From Vitrella brassicaformis (Eukaryota > Sar > Vitrellaceae), in NCBI GenBank assembly GCA_001179505.1, contig CDMY01000718.1:186001-250000 (forward strand): a stretch of DNA of 64,000 nucleotides, in the 5' to 3' direction. Position 1 is the first letter of the stretch, and each line of letters starts with the position of its first letter. This document shows positions 1 through 12,509 of the stretch, piece by piece. The notes under the pieces were generated by a model, which saw nothing but the letters and a program-made list of their open reading frames with translations, ran no database searches and was not told the origin of the DNA. A program made the position numbers and the translations under genes.

Positions 1-127
1 ATCGGTTTCTGGGTGCCCTAAAATCTGCGAGCTTTGGTGCAGATCAGAAAGAGGGAGCTTCCCAGTTCCTTCCGTGGCTGCTTGATCATTAGGCAACCTT
101 CATCTGCCAAAAACGCCATCTTCAACG

Positions 128-1287
128 ATGTCAGCAAAGGATGATGACCTGCTGGAGTTTGTGAGGCAGCATGAAGATCTGACCTATCTCGAGGACCGAG
201 GGAAGATCAAATGCATCATCACTGACGTACGCGTGGCAGGAGACGAAGGACCACATCACACGCGAATGCCTTGTTTGTGTCATGGTCTGTTCGTCAGCAC
301 GAGATGCCGCTGCGTCGTGATGTTGTAGATGCACATCTGAAGGCCAAGAAGTACCTTGCAGCCAAGAAGGGATGGCACCAGCACGACTACACCCAATACG
401 AGCCGTACATCGTCCCACACAAGACCAACAAGTAGGCCAGCACACCCTGATCCACATGTCCGTCTGTGTGTGTCGTGCGTGTAGGTCAAAGCTCTACTGC
501 ACGCTGACCGGTCACTCGCTGAATCGCAACCCCGATGAGGTGCAGCGAGAGGTCAACGGCCGCAGATACCGCAATGCACTCAAGGCATTCCAAGAACAGG
601 AGGAGAAACAGCGGCGGAAGGACAGACGGAGGCAGGGTACGTCGCGCACATCCGTCCATCCATCCATCCATCCATCCATCTGCCAGATCTGAGTGGGGAT
701 GGGCATGTGTGGCTGTCATGTCGTGCAGAGCGCCGTGAGGCTGCGGAGAGGCGGCGGGCTGAGGGAAAGGGCGATGATGTGGATTTGGACATGATGGACG
801 AGGGTTCCGACAGCAACGATAGCGACGCTGACTCACAGGAGGATGAAGACCACGAAATGGGTGAGCTGAAGCGAAATGGAAGATGAGATGTGAGCCAGCC
901 TGGATACACGCCTGTGTCATGTTTGCAGCTGACGGTGGCGATGAGGCTATGGAGGCCGCCAGCGATGAAGGTGCGGCGGCAGACGAGGATGGCGAGCCAC
1001 AGGAGGGATCAGCTGCCGCAGCCCAACCAGGTGCGCACATCATGTGGCAAGTACATCACGTCTTTCCATCTCACCTCTCTCTACTGTTTTTGCCTTCAGC
1101 AGCGCATCGACGGAGGCCAACTCGCCATCTGCTGGTGGAGAATGACGCCGATGTGCAATCGGCGAAACGGACGGTGCCTGTGGTGACAATGACTAAGCGG
1201 AAGGCGGGCACTACGAAGCAGCTGCAGAAGCTGCTAGAGATGAGATCACAGGGGGCTGCTGCTGGGTCGCAGACTGCCATGATGTGA
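128..1287 (+). CDS. SURF2: SURF2-like protein (Surfeit locus protein 2)
   Basis: Five or six exons join in frame from the ATG at 128 to the TGA at 1285-1287. Exon 1 (128-226) and the exon opening at 298 give an N-terminal half with the SURF2 pattern: a short region ending KIKCIITD, then HEMPLRR, KAKKYLAAKKGW, YEPYIVPHK and, after the intron at about 432-485, KLYCTLTGHSLNRNPDEV followed by GRRYRNALK. The second half is acidic (many D/E/S) and ends in a basic tail (MTKRKAGTTKQLQKLLEM), as in a nuclear or nucleolar protein. SURF2 is a conserved eukaryotic protein that recent work links to ribosome biogenesis (5S RNP); that role is family knowledge, not visible here. The start is the first ATG and gives the conserved N-terminus directly. 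The neighbouring RCC1 gene starts 155 bases downstream on the same strand. Family assignment is firm; the exact 3' exon borders are less so. Confidence 0.82.
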
Positions 1288-1441
1288 TGGATGACTCCGT
1301 ATGTGCATGAGCAACTGATTTGGACACTATGTGTGGAAATACATTAACTCATAGCGCAACGGCAGGCAGAGTCTCGGTCTCTCATGAAATGAAGGACATT
1401 ACCCTACCCCCCTGCCGCAAAACAAAACTGTCCATTCGTAA

Positions 1442-4400
1442 ATGCGCTCGGGAGCAATGACGCATCCTGACAAGGACGAGCTGCCATGTAAGAAAGAGAG
1501 AGAGAGAGAGAGATCACTCTCTCCTCGCCTCCATCAGCCAATGGATGGATCTCTCGCGTGCGTTGTTCGTTACCTCGTCCATTCACTGTGCTGCCTGCAG
1601 GCGGCCACGAGGTGATTTTGTGGAGTTCCATCTTCGAGGATGCGTCGGCTCCCTTCCCCAGACCAGATGTGTTCAGATCGGCGCTCGAGATCCGCACTCT
1701 CGCGTGCGGCGAAACCGTAGCGGCATTCGTCACCAGTAAGGAGCTCTCCGACGGACGGCCGGGAACCCTCTGTTCTCATTGTGTGTAATGTCTGCAGGCG
1801 ATTATCGTTTGTATGCGATGGAGTGGGGACCGGGGCAGCCGCAGAACCTAGGTAGGCTTCAAAGCGCAGAGAAGAAAGCGGATGACTTAAGGGCGTGACT
1901 ACATTCGACTGTGTGTGCGTGTGTACAGAGGCGTGCAGCCCTCGGCTGATAGAGAGTTTGAAGACCAAGAAGGTGCTGCAGGTGGCCTGCGGACACAAAC
2001 ACATCGCATGCGTCACAGGTACACACGCACAGCACACACACGGACACATTGTTGTGTTGTGTTGTGGCTCTCTTTGTTCCACCAGACACGCACGCCCTCT
2101 ACACGATGGGGGACAACTCCTACATGCAGCTGGGTGTGAGCCCGGAGACCTATGGACAAGAGCAGCAGCGGCTGAATGGCCGGCGGGATGACACATCACA
2201 GCTCAGGTCAGCAAGAGCGAGGAAGGTCGCCAACCCACAAGGGACTAGTTCTTGTGCGGGTTGTTTTCGTGTTCAGGAATCTGCATCAGGTGCGTCTGGG
2301 TGACAACGAGGCTGCCCATCGAGTGGCGTGCGGCGACTACCACACGCTCGTCACCACACGTACTCATACACATTAGTACACATGGGTTTCACGCTCCTTA
2401 TTCGATGTTTTGTGCATTCTTCCTCTCAGGTAGCGGTCAGCTGTACGCAATGGGGGATGGGCGCGACGGCAAACTCGGGACCGCCGACACACGTAACAAG
2501 AGGACGGACCGTGCACAGACATACGTGTGCCGTGTGTGTGTGTGTGTGTCGTGTAGAGCCATCGCTCCCAGTGATGGTTGCGATTCCTGGTGGCCGCGGG
2601 GTAGTCGGTGTAGCTGCTGGAGACCGACACAGCTGTGCTGTCACAGGTATGCAGAATGACATACGTACGCGGAGGAATTGATGGGATGAATGATCAGCTC
2701 GTGGGGAATTGTATGTGTGGGGTTCCAATGCCCGAGGGCAGCTGGCCATGGACCCCGCACAGTGCAGATCCACACACAAACCAACACTGGTCAGAGGGAC
2801 ATGCACTCACACCCACATGCACTCATGGACGTCACAGTCCCTCCTGTTTCCCTTCACTCCTCAGGTATCGGAGCTGCAGGGGTATCGCACAGCAAGGGTG
2901 TCTGCAGCAGAGGGCACCGCGGCGCTGACAGGTATCTGCGGAACTTAGTTGACGACTCATCGGCTCATACACAGGATTTCTACACATGTTTGTGTTCAGA
3001 GGATGGTTTGTTGTTCCTGTGGGGCTGCCACGGCTGGTCCACGCCGCAGCAAGTGGCAAATGCGGCCATCACACAGGTCACAACACACCCACACAGATGC
3101 TGCCATGACGACATTTCCATCTCCATTATCATTACTGTCATCAGGTATCCGTGTCCAAGACGCTCGTGTGCGCCCTCACCACTGACGGCCGCGTGTGGAT
3201 CCGGCCCATATCGCACGAAAACCAGCCGACAGACGAAATCTCCATGGCGTGGGACAAGCAGCTCGTGCAGGTGGCCGCGGGCGGCAACCGCATCATGGCA
3301 CTCGCCATGTCACCCGCCGACCAGGACACATCCATCGGCCCCACACAGCTCAGCCAGACCCACCACAGCCAGCAACGGCAGGCGGCTGACACCATGACCA
3401 CCACCAGTGTGCTCGGCGGGCCGCCCCTCTCCCCACACAGACACAAGACCACGGTGACGGTGCGGACGTCGTCTGCGGCATCGTCCACCTCGCCCCAGGC
3501 GCCCCTGCCCATGATGGCATCCACTGCCCTGCCGACCCCCAGCAGTGCACAGCTGATGAACGGGACTGCTCATGCTGCAGCGGCAGGAGGAGCGGCAGCT
3601 GCGGAAGGAAACCCCCAGCAGCAGAGAGTGCTGGTGGGCAGAATGGAAAAGAAGATGCCTTTATGTGCGTCATTCTTTGAATGTGGTTGTGTGCAGATCC
3701 ACATTCGCCAGGAGGAGAGCGAGACCGATCCCTCGGGGGGCGACCCACACTCCACTGGCACCTCCCCGCCACAGGCACACCACGACCTCTACCAGAGACT
3801 CAGAGATGCCCTCGAAGCAAAGGCAACCATACACACACAGGGGAGACATCACGCAAATGCACCTTACTGTTTTTCTTCTGTTTGTGCAGGATCGTGCCGA
3901 GGAGAAGGCGTCCAAATACCTTCGTGACTATGAGACCATCCGGGTGCGCGAAGCACATGACGCATGCCTCGGCAATGTCATGTGGCGCATCTCTCTTGTC
4001 AGGAAGAGTTGCGCAACGAGTGCCATCGGTGGGAGCATGAGAGCCAGAGGTGAGCATGTCGATGGGAACCGGAGGGATTTCATTCCACGATGGGATGCTT
4101 CGTCTGTGTCTGTCAGGTTTGAGGAGAGTTTGACGTCTGCCAGTCGCACTAATGACAACCTTAACCAACAGCTGCAGGAGGTACTCGCACACGTGCGCAC
4201 CATGGATGCTGTCCAGCCTTTGTCTTGCTGTTGGATGTGTGCAGCTAAGGGACGACCGTGACGACCTCAGACGCCAAAACGACGGCAAACAAAAGTGAGG
4301 AACACACACATGGGCTGTTGTTGTTTTGTGTCTGTCTGTATCTTTCTCTGCTGTATGTCCAGGCAAATCAGGGAACTCCAATCGCAGGTGTGCATTCGGC

Positions 4401-7400
4401 CATTACACGTGAGCAACCATGTACACATATCTTTCCTTTGTTCAGCTGAAGCGCGATGACAGCGATCGCAAGAACATGGTAACTTATGCATTCAATGCAC
4501 GCAATGTGTGCAAAGAACATCCGCCTCCCTGCCGGTCACTGTTGCAGGACATGTCTGTTCGCCGGCTGTCTCGCGAGGCAGAGGAACTGCGAGAGGCAAA
4601 GGTCACACCGCCCACACGGACATGAAACCCGCCTATGTGTGTGTCGTCGTTTCATCCATGTACGTCAGGCTGCGTGGGAGGCTGAGAGGGGCGTGCTGGT
4701 CAAGAGCCGCAGCAAGGCGCAAATGGACGGGGACGAACTCAAACACAAAACACAAGGTGGGGGGAGAAAGCGAGTGGGGTGGGGAGGGCGCCGCTGCTGA
4801 TGCCATGGTGGTGTCCCCCATCTGCAGCGTTAGAGCAGGACCTCACTCGCCAGAAGCAGCTGGTCGAGCGGCAGCAAGCTGACCTCAAAGAGTGAGCAGA
4901 CAGCAGAGAGGGACAACGCATTACTGACAGTTTCTGTCTCTTCTTCTCGTCAGGGAGCGTTTGACGTGCCAGTCGTTGCGTGACAAGCTGACTGAAGTGG
5001 AGGGAGACCTCGTCATGGCCAACCAGCAGCTGTCCGACCTCAGGAAGGGTAAGGCACTGCATCAGACGCACACCTCACAGACTCACGTACGTGCGTGCAC
5101 ATACTCGTCTTCTCCTGCAGGCTGTGCCGAGCTCGAGACGGCCGCACAGCAGGCCAGCACCACTGCCGAGGACCTAGACCACGAAAACAAGAGGTCGGCT
5201 GGCACAGCATCGATGCAAGTCTGCATGGACAGATGTGTCCCTCCCTCCCATCGATCATGCAGGCTCCGCGACGCCCTGGACGACGCCAAGCGCGAGGCTG
5301 ATGAGGCCACAGAGCACCTGCAGCACACCAAGGCGGAATGCGAAACGTACGCTGCTTGCATGTGCGATCAGATGGACTGACCCTGCAGACTTCTTCTGTT
5401 TGTGTGCTGCGTCAGCCTCCGTCAGCAGCACGATCGTGCGGCGCGGCAGCAGAACCGACTCCAGACAGACCTCGAAACGTAAGCACCAGTGGCCCGTTCA
5501 CGGACAGCCAATGCATCCATACATACTGCTCTTTGCAGGGCTCAGTCCAGCGAGAAGGGCCTGGTAGAGGAAGCCAAACGAATCAAGAGCAGCCTAGAAA
5601 CGTACGCGCCAAGGCACACGCACAGATTGATGGATACACAGGGCGGCTGGTGGATGTGCGTGTTTGTAGCGAGAAGCAGCGATGCTCCGAGCTCATGCGG
5701 GAGAAGGAGACGTAAGCGTACCTACACAACGTACACACATACGGCCATGTCATATTCTTACCTGTCCCCTCTATCCCCGCTCAGGCTGTTGGGTGAGGTA
5801 GACGCGGCGCGCACGGAAATCCAGGCCATGGAGCAGTCGCAGGAACGGTACACAGGCAGCCACTCACGCATCAATCAAAAGAGACACGACTTACCGATCT
5901 CGTGTGTGTCTGGATGGATGGATGGATATGTGTGTATGCAGGCTTCAGAGTGAGTTGTCGGAGTTGCAGGCCAAGCAGGCCAGGGACCAGCAGGCACTGC
6001 AGGCGTCGTTCGTCAAACGCCTCAGCGAACTCGAAACACTCAAACAAAAGGAGGTGCGCACTATGATACAAAGCCGCCCCAGATAATCGTTATGTCTGTA
6101 TGTATCTCTGTATACATCAGGAGGGCGAGCATGCGGCTGAGAAGCGTCGGCTATCCGCTGCCATCGAGAGCCTCGAACACGAGAGAGACCAAATCAAATC
6201 ACAACAGAAACGGGTACGCATCAACCAGGCGACATGGCGATGGCGATCCGTATTCGCCTGATACATGGATGCACGTGTGCAGCTGGAGGATCGCGTGGCC
6301 ACCTACAAGGACGCCGCTGACCGGGCAGAGCAGAGCATCGAACAACAGAGACGGAAATCACTGCAGATGCAAAACGATGTAAGGCAGCAATGTGTTGAGA
6401 TGGAAGTGTTCCACGGATTGTCTGCTGCCTTTAATTTCAGTTGGAGCGGGCGGTGGTTCAGAAGGACAACGAAATACAGGCAGTCAAACGCGGCGTGAGC
6501 AAAGGGCGCGGATACGCGTGCTCGCAAAGTATCCTCGCGCCTGTGTGGTTGTGTCTCTCGTTCGTCAGTCACGTGTGCATGAGCAGCAAGTGGCCGAACT
6601 GACCAAGACGCTGGCGGGTCAGCCAGCCGGCACAATAGCACCTACTCACCCTGGCTCTATGTATCTGCACTCTGCCTCTCCCTCTTTAGAGCGCCACGCG
6701 ACGATCCAATCCCTCCAAGACGACCTCGACAAACTGAAAGGAGAACACTCAAAGGTACACACCCAACAGAACGCGCACAAATACCCAAAGACGCTCTCGC
6801 CTTTCTTCCTTCAGGTGTTGATCGAGGCAGCCGAGGCTCGCCGCTACTCAGCAGAGAGGCGAAAGGTGCCGGCATGGAACGGAAAAAATGAACGACCCGC
6901 ATACAATGATAGCTAGCTGTGCCTTGGCTGCGCGGATGCAGGTGACGGATGTGCTGCAGCGCTACGGTCTGCTGGCAGCTGCCGAGGACACATCCCTCGA
7001 CACACGCATCGAGGAGCTCGCTGACACACTGCAGCAGCTGGAGCGCGTCGTCCATGAGAAGTGAGTAAGCTGGTCCATCTCTACTCGTGCGGATGTCCTT
7101 CATGTGCAGGGAGTCGGCGTGTGAGGGATTAGAGCGGCAGGCGGCGTCAAAAGACCGACACATCAAGACGCTAGAACGAAGGCGAGCACAAAGGCAAAAG
7201 AGCCCTCTATCTGTTCCTTTATCCCGTCTTCTCCCCACCTTCCAGAGTGTCAGAGCTGTCGTCTGAGGTCCACTGTCACACTCATGACCCGTGAGCATAC
7301 ATACACTCACCCTCCCACCGCCCTCCAAACACTGTTCTCTGTGTGTCTCAGTGTGTTGTTGGAGAAGATCCACACGTTGGAGGTGGAGGTGTCGGCCAAG

Positions 7401-8971
7401 CAGGAGTACATCGACCAGCTCGAGCAGACTGCCAAGAAGGGCAACGTGCTCCTCTGGGAGAAGGCTACCAACTTAGAAAAGGAGTGCCAGGCCAAGGCCA
7501 CCTACATTGACCAGGTCGAACAGGCGCTAGACGTCACCAGCAGGGACACCGACAGCCTCCGAAAGTAAGTGTATGCTCCCAGGCCTGCATGGTCATGGCG
7601 CTCATATCTCTTCGTGTCTTCTGCAGGCACATAGAGGAGTTGCAGCTGATGATCGAGCGCTATCGGCATGCACACCCATCACTTGGCGGCACTGAAGTGC
7701 CTGCACTCCCGCCACCAGCTAGCGGGTAGCACAACACAAGAGCATCCATACAAGGCACATTGCCAAGGTTTTGTCCCCCTCTCTACGCAGCACTGCGAGT
7801 GGATTTCGCTCTCTGCCTCCGTCTCTGCCCCTCTCCCGTGACCGCGCTCGCTCATCAGATGCGATTGCTCGCAAGTCTCGCATCCCTGTCGGCTACGGAA
7901 GCCAGAAGGGCTCACCCACAATGGGCAGCACACTGCGGCCGAGGGATGATGTAGAGGAGGGCGGCAGCGTCACGAGGGTGGAAGTGGGACACGACGAGGC
8001 GGTAGGGGGATCAGGTAGCTATCATCCACGGCGACATCTGTCCGTCTGTGTGTTCAGGGCTACACGCGTATCCAGGTAGACGCGAGGGTCAGTTCCAACT
8101 CGTCCACATCGAGCCCCCACCACTCGTCCTCCCGGCCGGCATCGCCCCCGCCCCCCATGCCCACGACAGACACCAAGAGTCTGCTGTTCCAGAACCTGAC
8201 CACCATGTCAAGGCACCGCACCAAGGGAACAGATGCACTACCCGCACACGTCAGGGACACCTGAGAGAGAGGGAGTGGAAGAGTGAAATACCGACGACAT
8301 ATCTGATTGTGTCATTGCGTCTCGGTTGCAGGAGCCTCGTCTTGCATCTCCTGCTGTGTTGCGCGACGCCCCATTCAATACCCGTATCGGTGGCAGCGAG
8401 AGGCCCAAGTCCAGCCACGCTGTCGGCAGCCCACCCAAACCACTCGAGTACGACGAGAGACAGGCAAATTCTTCCCTCCGCCTCTAGTGACATCGTGTCT
8501 ACTCCCCGTGTGTCAGTGGTACCAAGCTGCCCGAAGGCTCCTTGTCCTTCACTCCATCGAAGGAGTGCGTCACCAGCAGTGGTGGGAGGGCCGAGGGCAA
8601 CGGGTTGCCGGGCGGCAGGAGCAACGATCGCGTGTCTTCCTTCAGCAGCCCCACATGGGATGACGGCAACAGGGGGCGGGATCTAGACGGACGGGCAGGT
8701 GGGCGGGGCAGCCCTCTCGACGCGGCATCATGCAGAAAGGTGAGTAGAGGCACGACACACGATCCGGAGCATCATGTTGTTCACTGCTGTGTGTGTGCAA
8801 TTGCAGGAGGTGACGGACAAGATAGCTCGTATTCGTGAGGTGATGGAGCGGACTGAGGAGAGGAGCCCCACGCGCCACTCCCCCGTCCATCCCTCGCTGC
8901 CTGTCCCCCGTGTGGCCAGCCCGCCCAATGTGCAGCGCGGGAAGCAACGCAGCAATGAGGGCAAGATGTGA
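1442..8971 (+). CDS. RCC1-repeat protein with a very long coiled-coil tail
   Basis: The ATG at 1442 follows an in-frame TAA (1439-1441). Exon 1 (1442-1487) splices in frame to an exon at 1601 (CGHEVILWSSIFED). Up to about 3300 the exons encode RCC1-type blades: VACGHKHIACVT, YTMGDNSYMQLG, VACGDYHTLVT, LYAMGDGRDGKLG, VAAGDRHSCAVT, LYVWGSNARGQLA, LFLWGCHGW and VAAGGNRIMALAMS. One open exon (3151 to about 3820) carries the last blade straight into a Ser/Thr/Pro/Ala-rich linker and the first helices of a coiled coil, so both parts belong to one protein. From 3.9 to 7.7 kb about twenty short exons encode heptad-rich E/K/Q/L sequence, including a near-repeat with YIDQLEQ and YIDQVEQ (7408-7530). 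The end is a Ser-rich tail, another helix (VTDKIARIREVMERTEE) and TGA at 8969-8971. Likely a cytoskeletal, centrosomal or trafficking scaffold; function not assignable. Confidence 0.7.
3823..3889 (+). other. Non-canonical GC-AG intron
   Basis: Inside the RCC1/coiled-coil gene the reading frame runs ...DALEAK (AAG at 3820-3822), then gcaacc, and resumes after tttgtgcag with DRAEEKASKYL. Both sides are phase 0, and no GT donor exists in the preceding 40 bases. A 67-base GC-AG intron is the simplest reading. Confidence 0.55.
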
Positions 8972-9179
8972 AATGGACAGGCGGGCTTGAGACTCATCGA
9001 TGATCGTACATGATTGCTTACAAAATCCTCGCCGAACGTAAATACATGCGGAGTGCGGCCCCCAGAGGGCGTCTCAGACGGGAAATCCAGCAGCACGTTG
9101 TAGTCGGTCACTGCGACTGGCGGCGAGAGTCTGCCACACACAGAGAGGAGAGGAGAAGGACACAGACAGAAGTTCGTCG

Positions 9180-11781
9180 ATGCCGCCCCTATTTGTTGTT
9201 CTTTTGGGCACTGCCCTGTTCATTCCATCGCATGCCGCCCTTGGCAAGGCAGCGACGTCATCGTTCTTCAGGAAGAGATCCCTCCTCACATCGTATGGAA
9301 TGCCTGAGCTTAGCGCCACGCCTCAGGGGACGTTTCCCGACTCATCGTTTGACGCCGATGCTGCCGCCGCGACAGCCAATGGATCCACTGCTGATGTTCG
9401 GCGCAACAGTACATAAAAATGAACAAGTCTGGTGCGTTGAACTTCTCATGCGTACCGGCTTCTCACTTCCTTTGCAGACCGACGGTTGCTGTTCTTGGTG
9501 GAAGTGAACAGGTGAAAGGGAAAAGGAGAGGCCGATGAACGAAGCTTCTCATGCGCACGTGTGTGTCGACAGGCACGGTGCCCGATCTGTGCTCGGCGAA
9601 TACGAGAACATGGAGAACCCTGGCCACTCGTGGCCGGGCGGCAAGGGGTGGCTGACGGCTGTGGGGCAGCGCCAGCACTACGAGGTAGGCCGCATCATTC
9701 GCGAGATCTACATCAAGCAACTCCACTTCCTCAGCGAGAGTTACAAGCCGGTGACGAAAGACTAAGAGAGATGTCTGAGATGTTGCTGGCCTCGTCTCCT
9801 GTCAGGAGGAGGTCTACGTGCGAGCGACAGAAAAGCCGCGAACACTTATGTATTTCCGAAAGGAGGGGCCGGTAGTGGCTTGCCATGTCTGTCTTTCTTG
9901 TGGTCTCAGGTCCGCCCAGAGTCAGATGTACGGCATCTTCCCCAACGGTAGATGAGTGAGCTGCCCACGCATCAATTATGCTTTTTGCCGTCTTGTAGGC
10001 CACGGGTCGAAGCTTTCTGCCGTCAACGGCCGAAGAGCGTTGCTCGTCGGAGTGGAGAATCTCAACGGCAAAATCGACATCGATGCACTCGAGGAGGAGC
10101 TAGCAAAGGACGACACGTGCGCCCTGCCTGTGAGACATACGGCCTGGCCTGCTTTCCTTGCCATGTCGTGTGTCCCTTCAAATGCACGCAGGGCTGCGTG
10201 CCAAGCTTCCCGGTCTTCAGTGCACCAAGACACCATGACCCAATGCTCAGAGGTAGGAACGGCGCGTAAGGGATTCGTTGATGCATGTGCATGTGTGTGG
10301 CTCCTTTACTGCATGCAGCTCACACTTTGGACTGCGCGTACGTAGATGGGCTCATGGAGATGGCCAGGGAGTCGCCGGAGTACAAACACTACACTGATTT
10401 CTATGCCAAGGAGATTCAGGATGGCGCCAAGCTCTACCCACGCATTCTTCCTGATGGTCGCCCCATCAGCCCCTTCAGGTCACCTTTCGCACTGCTGCGT
10501 CTCACCGGCATTGTCGTCATGCTTCGCACGCCATTTCTTGTAATGTGTCTCCCTCTGCATATGATGGCGTGTCTCCAGGACGTTGGCAGGAATTGGCAGC
10601 AACATCAAGTGCGAGGAGACGGACGGCCGCACCCCCATGCTCAGCGGACATAAACACCTGACCAAGTAGGCCAAACGGGGGGAACGAAAGGGGAGTGAGA
10701 TCATGGTGTCTACGTGGTCTCGGCCAGCGTCGCCAAGTATCTCTCAGAGATGCGCATGAGCCTGGTGGGGGCGAATGCAACACAAGGGATAATCAATCCG
10801 TCCCCTGTATGTCACTGCATGCATTGGTGTGCTCACCCCGCGTAGGTGTACGGTCATCCTGCCTTTGCGAACTTTGCGGGCCAATACTTCTTCTCCAGCA
10901 TGGCCGATCTGTTTGAGGCGAAGGCCCACCCGGACAACGATAAGCTGCAGGACTTGGCTTATCACCGCCTCAAAGTGGTGAACACCACACACACACACAC
11001 ACACACACACAACAGACAGACAGACAGACAGACAGACAGATCAAATGGCTGTTTGTTGCAGACACCTGGGATGACCTCTGCCGCCGACTTCTGGGGCACG
11101 CTCAAGTTCATGATGTTTGCCGCACACGATACGACACTGGTAGGCGAATCACGAATCGTCTCGGTCGGATCAGCGGTGTTTGGAAGGACATTCCTTTCCC
11201 TTGTCTCTCTCTCTCTTTTGTTGTGTGGCCACAGTCGTACTTCCTCAGGTGAGAGAGGCACAAGCAAAAGAGGCCACAAGAGGTTGTGTTCTCTCAGGTA
11301 CCTGGAGGGCTTTAGCCACGCCCCGCCGTTCGCATCGGTAGGATCGACACTGCCTACCTGTGGAGATGCGATTTCGATGTTTCTGAGGTCGTTTCTTGCA
11401 TCCAGACCCTCTTCTTGGAACTCTGGGAGGACCCCAGACAGCCCTCAGGCCACTTTGTGAAGGTCAGCCATTTGTTTTGATTCCATCCATTTGTCGACGT
11501 CCTTTCAAATGTGTCTCTGCTGTGTGACGGGTCGTGTGGTTGAGCAGTTCATCTACAACTGGAAGCCCCTCAAGCTCAACTGGTGCGACTATCACGTCGA
11601 GTGTGGTCTTGACAGAGTCATCCAGTACTGGAGGTGAGACACACACACACACGCACGCGAGCACGCACCACAGTGCCTTTGCCCTTTGGGCTGCAGGGAG
11701 AAGGCCAAGATGGATCCGGTCGAGAAGCGCTGCCCCGACGAGTTCCCTGTCATCTACCCACAAGAACGTCCCATGGTCTGA
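9180..11781 (+). CDS. Secreted histidine acid phosphatase (histidine phosphatase clade 2)
   Basis: The ATG at 9180 opens a hydrophobic leader (PPLFVVLLGTALFIPSHAA) typical of a signal peptide. After a spacer, the exons around 9473-9517 and 9572 join as LFLVEVN-RHGARSV, giving the RHGxR phosphate-binding motif. GKGWLTAVGQRQHYEVGR is the usual follow-on helix. Later exons include GHGSKLSAVNGRR, KHYTDFYAKEIQDG, FANFAGQYFFSSMADLFEAK and, near 11115-11140, FMMFAAHDTTL with the catalytic HD pair. The end is an aromatic segment (IYNWKPLKLNWCDYHVECG) and TGA at 11779-11781. The family removes phosphate from small organic esters, inositol phosphates or lipids outside the cell or in the endomembrane lumen; substrate cannot be told here. 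Roughly ten introns; one at about 10980-11060 holds a CA repeat followed by a CAGA repeat. The gene lies 208 bases downstream of the RCC1 gene. Confidence 0.85.
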
Positions 11782-12509
11782 TACGCACAAGCCAAGACAG
11801 CCGCACTTTTACAAAATGAGAGAGATGAGCTAGGAGACCATGACATGGTGAAAGGGGAAAGGAAGGAAAACGGATGTGAATCAGTGGTGCCTTAGGGAGG
11901 TCTCGAATGAGACACGGGACGGACACAAATGTTACGCCTATATATGAATCAGCAACTCACACTAATCAAGAGAAAGCGGCAACACACAACATCACACTAA
12001 CCAAGACAACGTGATCTCAATGTCTCTGCTGTGTGTTGTGTTATTTTGTAGACAGAGTGAGTTTCCTTTGCAGCGCGCCCTTGACCTCTCTCTGTCTGAC
12101 CGGCGGGTATCTATTTGTCTGACTGACGGTCTATTTGTCAATTTGTTGCTGGACTGAAGGGGTGTCACCGCACACACACATCCGCTTCCCTCTGTGTGAG
12201 TGGTTATGTTTTGTGTGACACAAATAAGGGAAGACTCTGTGTGTCATGCACCACACGGGACTTGATGAGAGTGGGCCTTTATTTGTGTTGCCGGCAAAGT
12301 CCGACAGCACGAATACAGAGGTATGCATGTGGACGCGCTGTTATGTCTGTAGAGCATCGATAAAATGCCATTCGACTATGTGATGGTTTGTCTGTCTGCT
12401 ATATTTCATCGCACCGATCACATGCTCATATCAGACACGGAGAGGCCTCACACAGGCCTCTGGATACAGTCAGCCATCTTGAGAAACCAAATCAAGCCTC
12501 TTCTGACAC
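11782..12509. other. Convergent intergenic region
   Basis: Between the 3' end of the acid phosphatase (+) and the 3' end of the HTH-TLDc gene (minus). Low-complexity TG/CA-rich text with no frame that continues either gene. I see no gene in it. Confidence 0.6.
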
